Below are positions 7,915 to 15,542 of a DNA stretch of 41,518 nucleotides, piece after piece; the first letter of the stretch is position 1, and every line of letters begins with the position of its first letter. The stretch covers positions 1 through 41,518 of the forward strand of contig JAEETC010000015.1 of assembly GCA_016286585.1 (NCBI GenBank), written 5' to 3'. The notes beneath the pieces were generated by a model. It did no database searches and was not told the origin of the DNA. It saw only the letters and a list, made by a program, of their open reading frames with translations. The DNA is from Prevotella sp. Its GTDB lineage: Bacteria; Bacteroidota; Bacteroidia; Bacteroidales; Bacteroidaceae. A program made the position numbers and the translations under genes.

Positions 7915-7922
7915 TATCTTTG
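7915..7922 (+). promoter_or_regulatory. -7 box of nadK
   Basis: TATCTTTG matches TAnnTTTG exactly. Transcription should begin around 7928-7930, leaving a very short leader before ATG 7935 or 7941. This rules out the TTG at 7920 as a start. Confidence 0.72.
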
Positions 7923-7934
7923 CAGGCAAAAGCG

Positions 7935-8825
7935 ATGATTATGGAGTATCCGAGACTGAGATTCGCCCTTTTTGGCAATATCTACCAGACAAAGAAGTCG
8001 GCTTCGATTCAGAAAGTCCTCTCCTGTCTCTCCGAGCACAGGGCTGAAGTTCTTGTGGACAGGGAATACTATGATTTCCTGACCGCCGACCAGCGTATCG
8101 ACGTGAATGCCAGCCGTATCTTCGAGGATGCGGACTTCGATGCGGATTTCGTCATCTCGATGGGTGGCGACGGTACCTTCCTCAAGGCTGCCAGCCGCGT
8201 CAGGGAGAAGATGATTCCCATCCTTGGTGTGAACATGGGCCGTCTGGGATTCCTCGCCGACGTCAGCCCGAGTGAGATAGAACAGTGCATGGAGGCACTC
8301 TACGAAGACAACTTCGCCATAGAGAACCGTGCCCTCATCAAAGTCGAGACTGATGGTGATCCGCTGGAGGGTTACAACTGTGCCCTCAACGATGTGGCCA
8401 TCCTGAAGCGCGACACCGCCTCGATGATCTCCATCCGTGCCTGCATCAACGACGAGTATCTCACTACCTATCAGGCCGATGGTCTTGTGGTCTCCACACC
8501 CACCGGCTCTACAGCCTATTCCCTCTCCAACGGAGGTCCGATTATCGTACCAGGCACGAAGGTGTTCTCGATGACAGCTGTTGCTCCCCATTCGATGAAC
8601 ATCCGTCCTATTGTGCTTTCCGACTCCTCTGAAATCACGCTGACTGTCGAGAGCCGCTCGCATAACTTCCTCGTGGCCATCGACGGCCGTTCCGAGAAGT
8701 GTAAGGAGGGCACAAAACTTACCTTGCGGCGTGCTCCTTATGACGTGAAGGTGGTCAAGCGTTCACGTCAGAGTTACTTCAACACCCTCCGCGAAAAGAT
8801 GATGTGGGGTGTTGATGCACGATAA
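7935..8825 (+). CDS. nadK: NAD kinase
   Basis: 296 residues from ATG 7935; ATG 7941 (MEYPRLRFALFGNIYQ) is an equally good start. Motifs: GGDGTFLKA from residue 77, LGVNMGRLGFLADV, the NE/D region around NDVAILKRD, and DGLVVSTPTGSTAYSLSNGG. The enzyme phosphorylates NAD to NADP in the cytoplasm and is normally the only source of NADP. Length and motif order are those of the Bacteroidota enzyme. It is monocistronic: it has its own promoter, and a stem-loop follows at 8845. Confidence 0.96.
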   Translation: MIMEYPRLRFALFGNIYQTKKSASIQKVLSCLSEHRAEVLVDREYYDFLTADQRIDVNASRIFEDADFDADFVISMGGDGTFLKAASRVREKMIPILGVNMGRLGFLADVSPSEIEQCMEALYEDNFAIENRALIKVETDGDPLEGYNCALNDVAILKRDTASMISIRACINDEYLTTYQADGLVVSTPTGSTAYSLSNGGPIIVPGTKVFSMTAVAPHSMNIRPIVLSDSSEITLTVESRSHNFLVAIDGRSEKCKEGTKLTLRRAPYDVKVVKRSRQSYFNTLREKMMWGVDAR

Positions 8826-8844
8826 ATAAATAATGTACGCGCGA

Positions 8845-8878
8845 CTTTCGTTTCTTAATTAGTGTTAAGAAATGAAAG
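8845..8878 (+). terminator. Stem-loop after nadK (possible terminator)
   Basis: CTTTCGTTTCTTAA pairs with TTAAGAAATGAAAG (14 bp, one G-T wobble) around a 6-base loop, 19 bases past the nadK stop. It lacks a clean U tract, so termination efficiency is uncertain. Confidence 0.5.
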
Positions 8879-8893
8879 ATTTCTTCCAAAAAG

Positions 8894-8925
8894 TTTGGAG
8901 GGTATTGATTATTGGTGTACTTTTG
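8894..8925 (+). promoter_or_regulatory. Promoter of the GntR-controlled ABC operon
   Basis: TTTG (8894-8897), 20-base spacer, TACTTTTG (8918-8925): a full match to the Bacteroidota consensus. Transcription should start near 8930. The ATG at 8986 follows a leader of about 55 bases. Confidence 0.85.
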
Positions 8926-8926
8926 C

Positions 8927-8950
8927 AGTGTACTATTGAGGTAGTGCACT
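8927..8950 (+). promoter_or_regulatory. Candidate GntR (YtrA-type) operator
   Basis: AGTGTACTA-N6-TAGTGCACT is an inverted repeat with one mismatched position, lying right at the predicted transcription start. The last gene of the operon is a YtrA-type GntR regulator, and such regulators usually repress their own ABC operon. The pairing of regulator and site is inferred. Confidence 0.6.
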
Positions 8951-8985
8951 ATTACAAAGGAATAATCAAACAAAATTTTAACATT

Positions 8986-9801
8986 ATGATAGAAGTAAAT
9001 AACATCAGTTTTAAGTACGCAGGTCAGAAGGATCTGGTATTCGATGATTTCAGCCTGAAGCTGGAGGAAAACAACATCTACGGTCTGCTGGGTAAGAATG
9101 GCACGGGTAAGTCGACGCTCCTGTATCTTGTCAGTGGACTGCTCCGTCCGAAGAAGGGTTCTGTTTGTTTCAATGGCATCGAAACCTGTAAGCGACAGCC
9201 TGAAACTCTGAGCGAGATCTTTATCGTGCCTGAGGAATTTGATCTGCCGTACATGTCGCTCAATGAGTATGTGAAGATCAACCGTCCGTTCTATCCGATG
9301 TTCAGTACGGAAGTGCTGGAGAACTGTCTGAAGGACTTTGAACTCTCTACAGACCTGAAGTTGAACGCTCTCTCGATGGGCCAGAAGAAGAAGGTGTTCA
9401 TGAGCTTTGCCCTTGCTGCTGGTACGAAGCTGCTGCTGATGGACGAGCCTACGAATGGTCTTGACATCCCCTCGAAGTCGCAGTTCCGTAAGGTGGTGGC
9501 CCAGTACATGACGGAGGATCGCACACTGATCATCTCCACCCATCAGGTACACGATGTTGAGTCGCTGCTCGACCACATCATGATCCTTTCTCAGCAGAAG
9601 CTGTTGCTCGATGCCTCAGTGGCTGACATCCAGGAGAAATATACCTTCGAGTATCGCACGCCAGCTGAGATGGAAGACGCGCTCTATGCTGAGCCCTCGC
9701 TGCAGGGCAATGCCGTGATCGCTCCTCGCAAGGCTGACAGCCCTGAGACACAGGTGAACCTTGAATTGCTGTTCAACGCTGTAACACAGGGGAAGATTTA
9801 G
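8986..9801 (+). CDS. ABC transporter ATP-binding protein
   Basis: 271 residues from ATG 8986 (MIEVNNISFKYAGQKDLVF). Upstream in-frame starts would include the operator, so they are rejected. Walker A GKNGTGKST is at about 36-44, the signature motif LSMGQKKKVF near 131, and Walker B LLLMDEPTNGLD near 149-160, followed by the switch histidine in STHQVHD. It should power the two following integral membrane proteins, probably as an exporter, as in YtrA-regulated ABC systems. The substrate is unknown. Its stop codon lies inside a palindromic repeat that fills the spacer to the permease gene. Confidence 0.9.
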   Translation: MIEVNNISFKYAGQKDLVFDDFSLKLEENNIYGLLGKNGTGKSTLLYLVSGLLRPKKGSVCFNGIETCKRQPETLSEIFIVPEEFDLPYMSLNEYVKINRPFYPMFSTEVLENCLKDFELSTDLKLNALSMGQKKKVFMSFALAAGTKLLLMDEPTNGLDIPSKSQFRKVVAQYMTEDRTLIISTHQVHDVESLLDHIMILSQQKLLLDASVADIQEKYTFEYRTPAEMEDALYAEPSLQGNAVIAPRKADSPETQVNLELLFNAVTQGKI

Positions 9802-9902
9802 ACAGAAGATATTTTTTTAGACAGAAGAACAAAAGAACAAAAAATATGTACTTATGTTCTTATGTCGAAAGAAAAAATAACAAGTTCTTATGTCGAAAAA
9901 AT
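9797..9902. repeat. TTTAGACAGAAG palindromic element, copy 1
   Basis: Two left units (TTTAGACAGAAG at 9797, TTTTAGACAGAAGAAC around 9815-9830) face two right units (GTTCTTATGTCGAAA around 9856 and 9884). The right unit is the reverse complement of the left with one or two mismatches. It occupies the entire ATPase/permease spacer and overlaps the ATPase stop codon. A second copy is at 12796-12903. Confidence 0.85.
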
Positions 9903-9911
9903 CAAAAGAAT

Positions 9912-10700
9912 ATGATACAGTTTAATTTCAATAGATTCGTAAAGTTGGCAAAATGGTCGCTGACGAACGACAAGAAATACCACGTGAAGACGTTCCTGCA
10001 GACGCTGGTAATCATGACGCTGGTCTTCCTGTTCTTAACCTCGATCACAGTCACATTCGGTAAGGACAATGCCAACTACCAAGCTTGTAGCATAGCAACG
10101 ATCATCCTGTTTGCCAGTACGTTTATCTTGGGATCGTCGTTTATGTTCTATAGCATGGAGCGTAAGAACGATATGCAGGCGCTGCTGATGCTGCCGGCAT
10201 CGAACTTTGAGAAGTACCTGATGCGCTATGTATCCTGGATACTGCTGTTGCCGCTCTATCTGGTGGCAACCGTTGCAGCCGACTTGGTGCAGTATGTGTT
10301 TGGCTTGGTGGTGGGTCACGAGGAGGTGCGCTTTGTGATTTCTGCAACGATGGAGATGCTGGGCAAGGCTTGGTCTCAGGTGCCAGCCGAGAAGCATTCT
10401 GTTGTGGTGATAGGACTGGCACTCCTCTTCTTATGGTTCCAGTCGTTTTATGCCCTTGGCGCCAATTTCTTCAGAACGAACAAATACAACTGGATTCCTA
10501 CGACGGCTGTCATCATCGTGCTGTTCCTGCTGCTTGTCTGGCTCTCTCCTGACAGAGGTAAGATTGAACTCGTGAAGGAAGACTCGGCATCAGATACGGT
10601 GAAGAATGTGGTCTATGCTGTATGGGTGGCGCTGAATTACTGGCTGTCGTACAGGCTCTTCTGCCGTCGCCAGGTGATAGGTAAGTTTGTAAACGTTTAA
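9912..10700 (+). CDS. ABC transporter permease (first of two)
   Basis: 262 residues from ATG 9912 (MIQFNFNRFVKLAKWSLTND). The upstream in-frame ATG lies in the repeat element and is not a sensible start. Six hydrophobic segments are visible, including TFLQTLVIMTLVFLFLTS, ATIILFASTFILGSSFMF, WILLLPLYLVATVAADLV, VIGLALLFLWFQSFYALG and AVIIVLFLLLVWLS. It should be an inner-membrane subunit pairing with the ATPase upstream and the next gene, to which it is similar in layout. There is no soluble domain. The substrate is unknown. Confidence 0.82.
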   Translation: MIQFNFNRFVKLAKWSLTNDKKYHVKTFLQTLVIMTLVFLFLTSITVTFGKDNANYQACSIATIILFASTFILGSSFMFYSMERKNDMQALLMLPASNFEKYLMRYVSWILLLPLYLVATVAADLVQYVFGLVVGHEEVRFVISATMEMLGKAWSQVPAEKHSVVVIGLALLFLWFQSFYALGANFFRTNKYNWIPTTAVIIVLFLLLVWLSPDRGKIELVKEDSASDTVKNVVYAVWVALNYWLSYRLFCRRQVIGKFVNV

Positions 10701-10721
10701 TGATAGAAAGGAAACAAAGAT

Positions 10722-11648
10722 ATGAATAGTTTTAGTATCAACAGGTTTTGGCAGATGCTTTGCTGGCTGATCAACGTGAATCGCGTCAGATTGCTGGGCT
10801 ATACGGTAGGCGTCATGTTCTCTACATTACTGATCCAACTGATGATGTTCGTGTTTGGTTCATTCGAAAAGATCGTTCCTTATCTCTGGAGCTGTGTAAA
10901 CTTCGGCTCGTTCCTCATACCGTTCGTAATTATTTTCACGGTCTGTCTGGCCTTCACAAGCTTTACCAGCATCGGCAGCAAGCAGCAGAGAGGCACCTGG
11001 CTGATGATCCCTGCCACCAATCTGGAGAAATACTTGTCGCTGATCGTCTATGTGACGGTGATCTGTGGTCTGTGTGCCATCGTGGGCTATATCCTGGGCG
11101 ACTGTCTCCGCATGGCCAGCTTATGGATAGGAGCACAGTTGTCTGCCGATCCTGCCATGAAAGCATTTGAGGTGTACAACTATAATGCTGTGGATGGAAC
11201 GTATCATCTCTGGTCTTCGACCGTGTACTGGGTATTCTGTGATATGACACCTCGTCTGTTGACGGTGTGGGGTAGCAGCATCTATTGGGATTGGTTCCAG
11301 TGGGCATCGTTGATTGTTCATACGCTGATGGCTATATGGGTACACTCGTTATTTACCCTGGGTGGTACGCTGTTACGCAAGTATGCATTCGTCGGAACGG
11401 GTGTGTTCTGGATTGCGGTTATGTTACTCTTCATGGGATCTCTCCATCGTCTCAACCTCAGCGTGTTTGGAAATATAACGCTTCCTGATGGTACTACTTA
11501 TACAGGGACGGTTAACACGATGGCATATGTGCTGATGGTGGTGCTCCCTCTGCTTACTTTCTTTAATTATCGGACATCGTTCCGTATCTTCAAAGGTTTT
11601 CAGTTAATAACAAACAAGTGGACTAATTATGACATTCTCAAACGATAA
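10722..11648 (+). CDS. ABC transporter permease (second of two)
   Basis: 308 residues with about six transmembrane stretches, for example LLGYTVGVMFSTLLIQLMMF, FLIPFVIIFTVCLAFTSF and YVTVICGLCAIVGYILGD. The GTWLMIPATNLEKYL stretch parallels ALLMLPASNFEKYL in the preceding permease, so the two are paralogues likely to form a heterodimer. The 3' end overlaps the GntR gene by 20 bases, which suggests coupled translation. Confidence 0.82.
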   Translation: MNSFSINRFWQMLCWLINVNRVRLLGYTVGVMFSTLLIQLMMFVFGSFEKIVPYLWSCVNFGSFLIPFVIIFTVCLAFTSFTSIGSKQQRGTWLMIPATNLEKYLSLIVYVTVICGLCAIVGYILGDCLRMASLWIGAQLSADPAMKAFEVYNYNAVDGTYHLWSSTVYWVFCDMTPRLLTVWGSSIYWDWFQWASLIVHTLMAIWVHSLFTLGGTLLRKYAFVGTGVFWIAVMLLFMGSLHRLNLSVFGNITLPDGTTYTGTVNTMAYVLMVVLPLLTFFNYRTSFRIFKGFQLITNKWTNYDILKR

Positions 11649-11994
11649 ACCCATCTACATCCAGATGGCAGACCGCCTCTGTGATGAGATACTTGCCGGC
11701 AAGTATCAGGACGACGACCGCATACCGTCAGTCCGTGAGTACAGTGTGCTGCTGGAGGTGAACACGAACACCGCTGTGAAGGCCTACGAGCAGTTGGCCC
11801 GTGAGGAGATCATCTACAACAAGCGTGGCCTGGGCTACTTCGTCACCCCTGGTGCGAAGAAGCAGATCCTCAAGGCTCGCAAGGAGGAGTTCATGAAGGA
11901 ACGTCTGCCAGAGCTCTTTCGTCAGATGGCACTGCTCGACATCACCATCGACGATGTCGCAGAAGCCTACAAAGCCATAAAGAGTGTTAAATAA
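11629..11994 (+). CDS. GntR-family transcriptional regulator, YtrA subfamily
   Basis: 121 residues. The winged helix-turn-helix (residues about 8-72) begins KPIYIQMADRLCDEILAGKY and includes RIPSVREYSVLLEVNTNTAV and the wing NKRGLGYFVT. The short C-terminal helical tail without a ligand-binding domain is the YtrA hallmark. Relatives usually repress the ABC genes they travel with, and a dyad operator is present at 8927-8950. It may also affect the MacB-like operon that begins 81 bases downstream, since no terminator is evident between them. Confidence 0.9.
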   Translation: MTFSNDKPIYIQMADRLCDEILAGKYQDDDRIPSVREYSVLLEVNTNTAVKAYEQLAREEIIYNKRGLGYFVTPGAKKQILKARKEEFMKERLPELFRQMALLDITIDDVAEAYKAIKSVK

Positions 11995-12075
11995 AAGCAG
12001 ATTTTCCCGAAAGTATGCAACATTTTAAGGAGACAATGCGTCAAATAGACAAAACTAAGGTAAAAGATTGTTTTC

Positions 12076-12795
12076 ATGATACACTTACAAGACATTAACA
12101 AGACCTATCAGGGAGCGCAGCCACTGCATGTGCTGAAGGGTATCTCGCTCGACATCGCAAAGGGGGAGTTCGTCTCCATCATGGGGGCCTCGGGCTCAGG
12201 CAAGAGTACCTTATTGAATATATTAGGTATTCTCGACAACTACGATTCAGGCACCTACGAGCTGGCAGGCGTGCCCATCTGGAACCTCTCAGAGCGCAAG
12301 GCGGCAGACTACCGTAATCGGATGATAGGTTTTATCTTCCAATCGTTTAATCTCATCTCTTTCAAGACCGCCGTGGAAAACGTTGAGTTGCCATTATTTT
12401 ATCAAGGGGTGTCCAGGAAGAAGCGCCATCAGATGGCTCTGGAATATCTAGAGCGTCTGGGCCTTCTTGACTGGGCAGGACATTACCCCAATGAACTGTC
12501 GGGAGGACAGAAACAGCGTGTGGCAATAGCCAGAGCTCTCATCACCCGTCCGCAGATCATCCTGGCCGATGAGCCTACAGGCGCCTTGGACTCGAAGACC
12601 TCTGTGGAGGTGATGCAGCTGCTCAAGCAAATGAACCAGGACGAGGGCATGACCATCGTCGTGGTGACGCACGAAAGCGGTGTGGCGAACGAGACGAACA
12701 AGATAGTGCACATAAAGGACGGCATCATCGGTGAGATCGAAGAGAACCTGAACCACGATGCCTCACCCTTCGGCAGCGGAGGACTTATGAAATAA
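12076..12795 (+). CDS. MacB/LolD-type ABC transporter ATP-binding protein
   Basis: 239 residues. Walker A GASGSGKSTLLN is near 36-47, the Q-loop is FIFQSFNLI, the signature LSGGQKQRVAIARAL, and Walker B IILADEPTGALD, followed by VVVTHES. This sequence type drives mechanotransmission ABC systems whose FtsX-like permeases do not pump lipids through the membrane but move a periplasmic adaptor. The genes that follow (two such permeases, an adaptor, a TolC-type channel) support a tripartite efflux role. Its stop codon directly precedes the second copy of the TTTAGACAGAAG element. Confidence 0.93.
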   Translation: MIHLQDINKTYQGAQPLHVLKGISLDIAKGEFVSIMGASGSGKSTLLNILGILDNYDSGTYELAGVPIWNLSERKAADYRNRMIGFIFQSFNLISFKTAVENVELPLFYQGVSRKKRHQMALEYLERLGLLDWAGHYPNELSGGQKQRVAIARALITRPQIILADEPTGALDSKTSVEVMQLLKQMNQDEGMTIVVVTHESGVANETNKIVHIKDGIIGEIEENLNHDASPFGSGGLMK

Positions 12796-12903
12796 TTTTA
12801 GACAGAAGTTTATTTTTAGACAGAAGAACAACATAAATAAAGATAATAAAAAAAATGTACTTATGTTCTTATGTCAAAAGAAAAAAGTTCTTATGTCAAA
12901 AAG
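12796..12903. repeat. TTTAGACAGAAG palindromic element, copy 2
   Basis: TTTTAGACAGAAG at 12796, TTTTTAGACAGAAGAACA around 12813, then GTACTTATGTTCTTATGTC around 12857 and GTTCTTATGTCAAAAAG around 12887. The order, orientation and length match copy 1. It again begins at the stop codon of an ABC ATPase gene and ends about ten bases before its permease gene. Confidence 0.85.
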
Positions 12904-12913
12904 ACAATAATAT

Positions 12914-14170
12914 ATGCGTGATATAATAACTGAAATATGGTCGACGGCTCAGAGGAATAAGCTCCGTACAACGCTTACAGGCTTCGCTGTGGCGTGGGGC
13001 ATCTTCATGCTCATCGTGCTGCTGGGTGCCGGCAACGGACTCATCAACGCCAACATGAAGATGATGGGCGACTATCTTACCAACTCCATAGAGGTTTATG
13101 GAGGTCAGACCTCGAAGGCTTATCAAGGTCTGAACGAAGGTCGCTATATCAGTCTGAACAAGCGCGACCTTTCCGATACCGAGTCAGGTTTCAAGGATCA
13201 TATCGACGAGGTGGGTGCCTGCTACTATACCAGTGCAACCGTCACCAATGGCGAGGAGTATATGAGTCTGCAGATAGCTGGTGTCTATCCCGTTCATACG
13301 CAGATCGTGAAGCAAACCATGCTGGAGGGTCGTTTTATCAACGATATCGACGTGAAGGAAGGTCGGAAGGTGCTTGTGCTGACTGATAAACAGGCCAAAG
13401 AGCTTGAGCCAAGGGACTATAAGAAACTCGTTGGCAAGTATGTCAAAGTAGGCAACATCGCCTTTAAGGTGGTGGGTATCTATAAGGGTCGTGACGATGG
13501 TGGCGGCAATGCCTTCTCATCTTATACTACCATCAAGAACATCTTTGCTGCCAATACGCCCTACATTGGAAACATCGAGTACACTTTCCACGGGCTACCC
13601 ACAGAGGAAGCCAACGAGGCCTTCGAGAAGATCTATCGTCGCAGGTTGAATGCCAACCATCAGGCCCATCCTGAAGACGAGCGCAGTATCTGGATATGGA
13701 ATAATTACACACAGAGCATGACGATGGAGTCGGCTATGTCTATTATCCGTACTTTCCTCTGGGTGGTAGGTTTGTTCACACTTCTTTCCGGTATCGTGGG
13801 TGTGTCGAACATCATGCTCATCACGGTGAAAGAGCGTACCCACGAGTTCGGTATCCGTAAGGCCATCGGCGCCAAGCCCTGGAGCATCCTGAAGCTCATC
13901 ATCATCGAGAGTGTCATCATCACCACGTTCTTCGGATATATAGGTATGATGATTGGTATTGCTGCCAATGAGTATATGGACGCTACGCTGGGTCATCAGG
14001 TCACAGACCTGGGTGGAGAGAAGATCACTTTCTTCATTAATCCTACCGTGGGGCTGGATGTGTGCTTCGAGGCGACGATGGTGATGGTCATCGCTGGTAC
14101 CATCGCAGGACTGATCCCTGCTTACAAAGCAAGTAGAATTCGCCCCATTGAGGCGCTAAGAGCAGATTAA
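12914..14170 (+). CDS. MacB-like FtsX-domain permease (first)
   Basis: 418 residues. An N-terminal transmembrane helix (about 18-45, GFAVAWGIFMLIVLLGAG) is followed by a periplasmic MacB_PCD-like domain (about 46-275) and three C-terminal helices of the FtsX domain (about 280-410). VSNIMLITVKERTHEFGIRK and the end AYKASRIRPIEALRAD are typical of the family. It should be an inner-membrane partner of the upstream ATPase, coupling ATP hydrolysis to the periplasmic adaptor. It is four bases from the next permease, which suggests a heterodimer. Confidence 0.92.
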   Translation: MRDIITEIWSTAQRNKLRTTLTGFAVAWGIFMLIVLLGAGNGLINANMKMMGDYLTNSIEVYGGQTSKAYQGLNEGRYISLNKRDLSDTESGFKDHIDEVGACYYTSATVTNGEEYMSLQIAGVYPVHTQIVKQTMLEGRFINDIDVKEGRKVLVLTDKQAKELEPRDYKKLVGKYVKVGNIAFKVVGIYKGRDDGGGNAFSSYTTIKNIFAANTPYIGNIEYTFHGLPTEEANEAFEKIYRRRLNANHQAHPEDERSIWIWNNYTQSMTMESAMSIIRTFLWVVGLFTLLSGIVGVSNIMLITVKERTHEFGIRKAIGAKPWSILKLIIIESVIITTFFGYIGMMIGIAANEYMDATLGHQVTDLGGEKITFFINPTVGLDVCFEATMVMVIAGTIAGLIPAYKASRIRPIEALRAD

Positions 14171-14174
14171 GGTT

Positions 14175-15428
14175 ATGAGAATAGATATAGATACATATAG
14201 AGAGATTCTCGATACGCTGACGCGTAATAAGGCGCGTTCGTTCCTCACGGGATTCGGTGTATTCTGGGGAGTGTTCATGCTTGTCGGCCTCATGGGTGGT
14301 GGCAAGGCTATGAAGGAGATGCTCGACAAGAATTTCGAGGGCTTTGCTCAGAATACCGTGATCGTTTGGGCCCAGCAGACTACCAAACCTTATAAGGGCT
14401 TCCGCAAAGGTCGTTGGTGGAGCATGGATTATAAGGATGTGGAGCGACTGAAGCAGCGCGTGCCTGAACTCGAGAATGTGGTACCAGTCATCTTCTCGTC
14501 TTGGCGAGGTGGAAATACCGCCTACTATGGTGACCAGAAGACGACACCCCACATTCAAGGAACCATTCCCGAACTGGCTAACGTCATCGAACCAAAGATG
14601 TACTACGGACGCTACCTCAACGATATGGATATCCGTGAGCACCGTAAGGTGTGCGTTATAGGTAAGAAGGTGTATAAAGATCTCTTCAAGGGTGGTGGCG
14701 ACCCCTGTGGTAAGAAGATCCGTGTAGACTCCACCTATTTCGAGGTGGTAGGCGTGGATTATGCTACTGGCGGCATCAATATCAACGGACGCGCTGAGGA
14801 GAAGATCACGCTGCCGCTCACGCTGATGCAGGCCATGTTTAACCGTGGTAATCAGGTGGATATGATCGCTGCTACAGGTCGCGGTGATGTGGTGATGAGC
14901 AGGATTACGGATCGCATCCGTGAGACGGTGGCCAGAGCCCATTACGTGGATCCCGCCGACGAGCAAGGCGCCATGGTGCTCAATACAGAGCTGATCTTCC
15001 AGATGTTCGACAATCTGATGAAGGGTGTCAACTTCCTTATCTGGCTTGTGGGTCTTGGAACGCTACTGGCAGGTGCTATTGGTGTGTCGAACATCATGAT
15101 GGTCACCGTGCGTGAGCGAACCACAGAGATCGGTATCCGTCGAGCCATCGGCGCCACACCCAAGATGATTCTCTCACAGATCATCTCAGAGAGTATCGTA
15201 CTGACGCTGGTAGCGGGAATGAGTGGCATCCTGTTTGGAGTGATGATCCTACAGATGCTCGAGATGAACAGCATGGAAGACGGCATCATCACCACCCACT
15301 TCCAGGTAGGCTTCTGGACGGCCATCTTCGCAGCCCTCGTAGTTTCGGCTATGGGTGTGCTTGCAGGCCTCGCCCCAGCTGCCAGGGCCATGAGCATCAA
15401 ACCTGTCGATGCCATGCGTGACGAATAA
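14175..15428 (+). CDS. MacB-like FtsX-domain permease (second)
   Basis: 417 residues with the same plan as its neighbour: an N-terminal helix (GFGVFWGVFMLVGLMGGG), a large periplasmic domain, then an FtsX domain with GVSNIMMVTVRERTTEIGIR and the terminal APAARAMSIKPVDAMRDE. The sequence differs enough to show an old duplication. In homodimeric MacB one permease is enough, so two different ones imply an asymmetric complex. The substrate is unknown. Confidence 0.92.
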   Translation: MRIDIDTYREILDTLTRNKARSFLTGFGVFWGVFMLVGLMGGGKAMKEMLDKNFEGFAQNTVIVWAQQTTKPYKGFRKGRWWSMDYKDVERLKQRVPELENVVPVIFSSWRGGNTAYYGDQKTTPHIQGTIPELANVIEPKMYYGRYLNDMDIREHRKVCVIGKKVYKDLFKGGGDPCGKKIRVDSTYFEVVGVDYATGGININGRAEEKITLPLTLMQAMFNRGNQVDMIAATGRGDVVMSRITDRIRETVARAHYVDPADEQGAMVLNTELIFQMFDNLMKGVNFLIWLVGLGTLLAGAIGVSNIMMVTVRERTTEIGIRRAIGATPKMILSQIISESIVLTLVAGMSGILFGVMILQMLEMNSMEDGIITTHFQVGFWTAIFAALVVSAMGVLAGLAPAARAMSIKPVDAMRDE

Positions 15429-15434
15429 TATAAA

Positions 15435-15505
15435 TACTACGAATTATACGAATTAAACGAATTGGCTGTGCAGAATAATTAGTGTAATTAGTGAAATTCG
15501 TAGTA
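15435..15505. repeat. ACGAATT palindromic element
   Basis: ACGAATT at 15439, 15448 and 15457 (9-bp period). The mirror units AATTAGT, AATTAGT, AATTCGT are at 15477, 15486 and 15495, also 9 bp apart. The outer ends TACTACGAATT and AATTCGTAGTA are perfect inverted repeats. It lies between permease and adaptor genes. Confidence 0.85.
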
Positions 15506-15542
15506 GAAAGAAAGATAATTAAAAGTAAAAAAATATATTAGT

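Noticed and set aside
8872..8985. N-terminal extension of the ABC ATPase upstream of 8986
   Set aside because: It would be translated from DNA that holds the promoter and operator; MIEVNNISFKY is the normal start.
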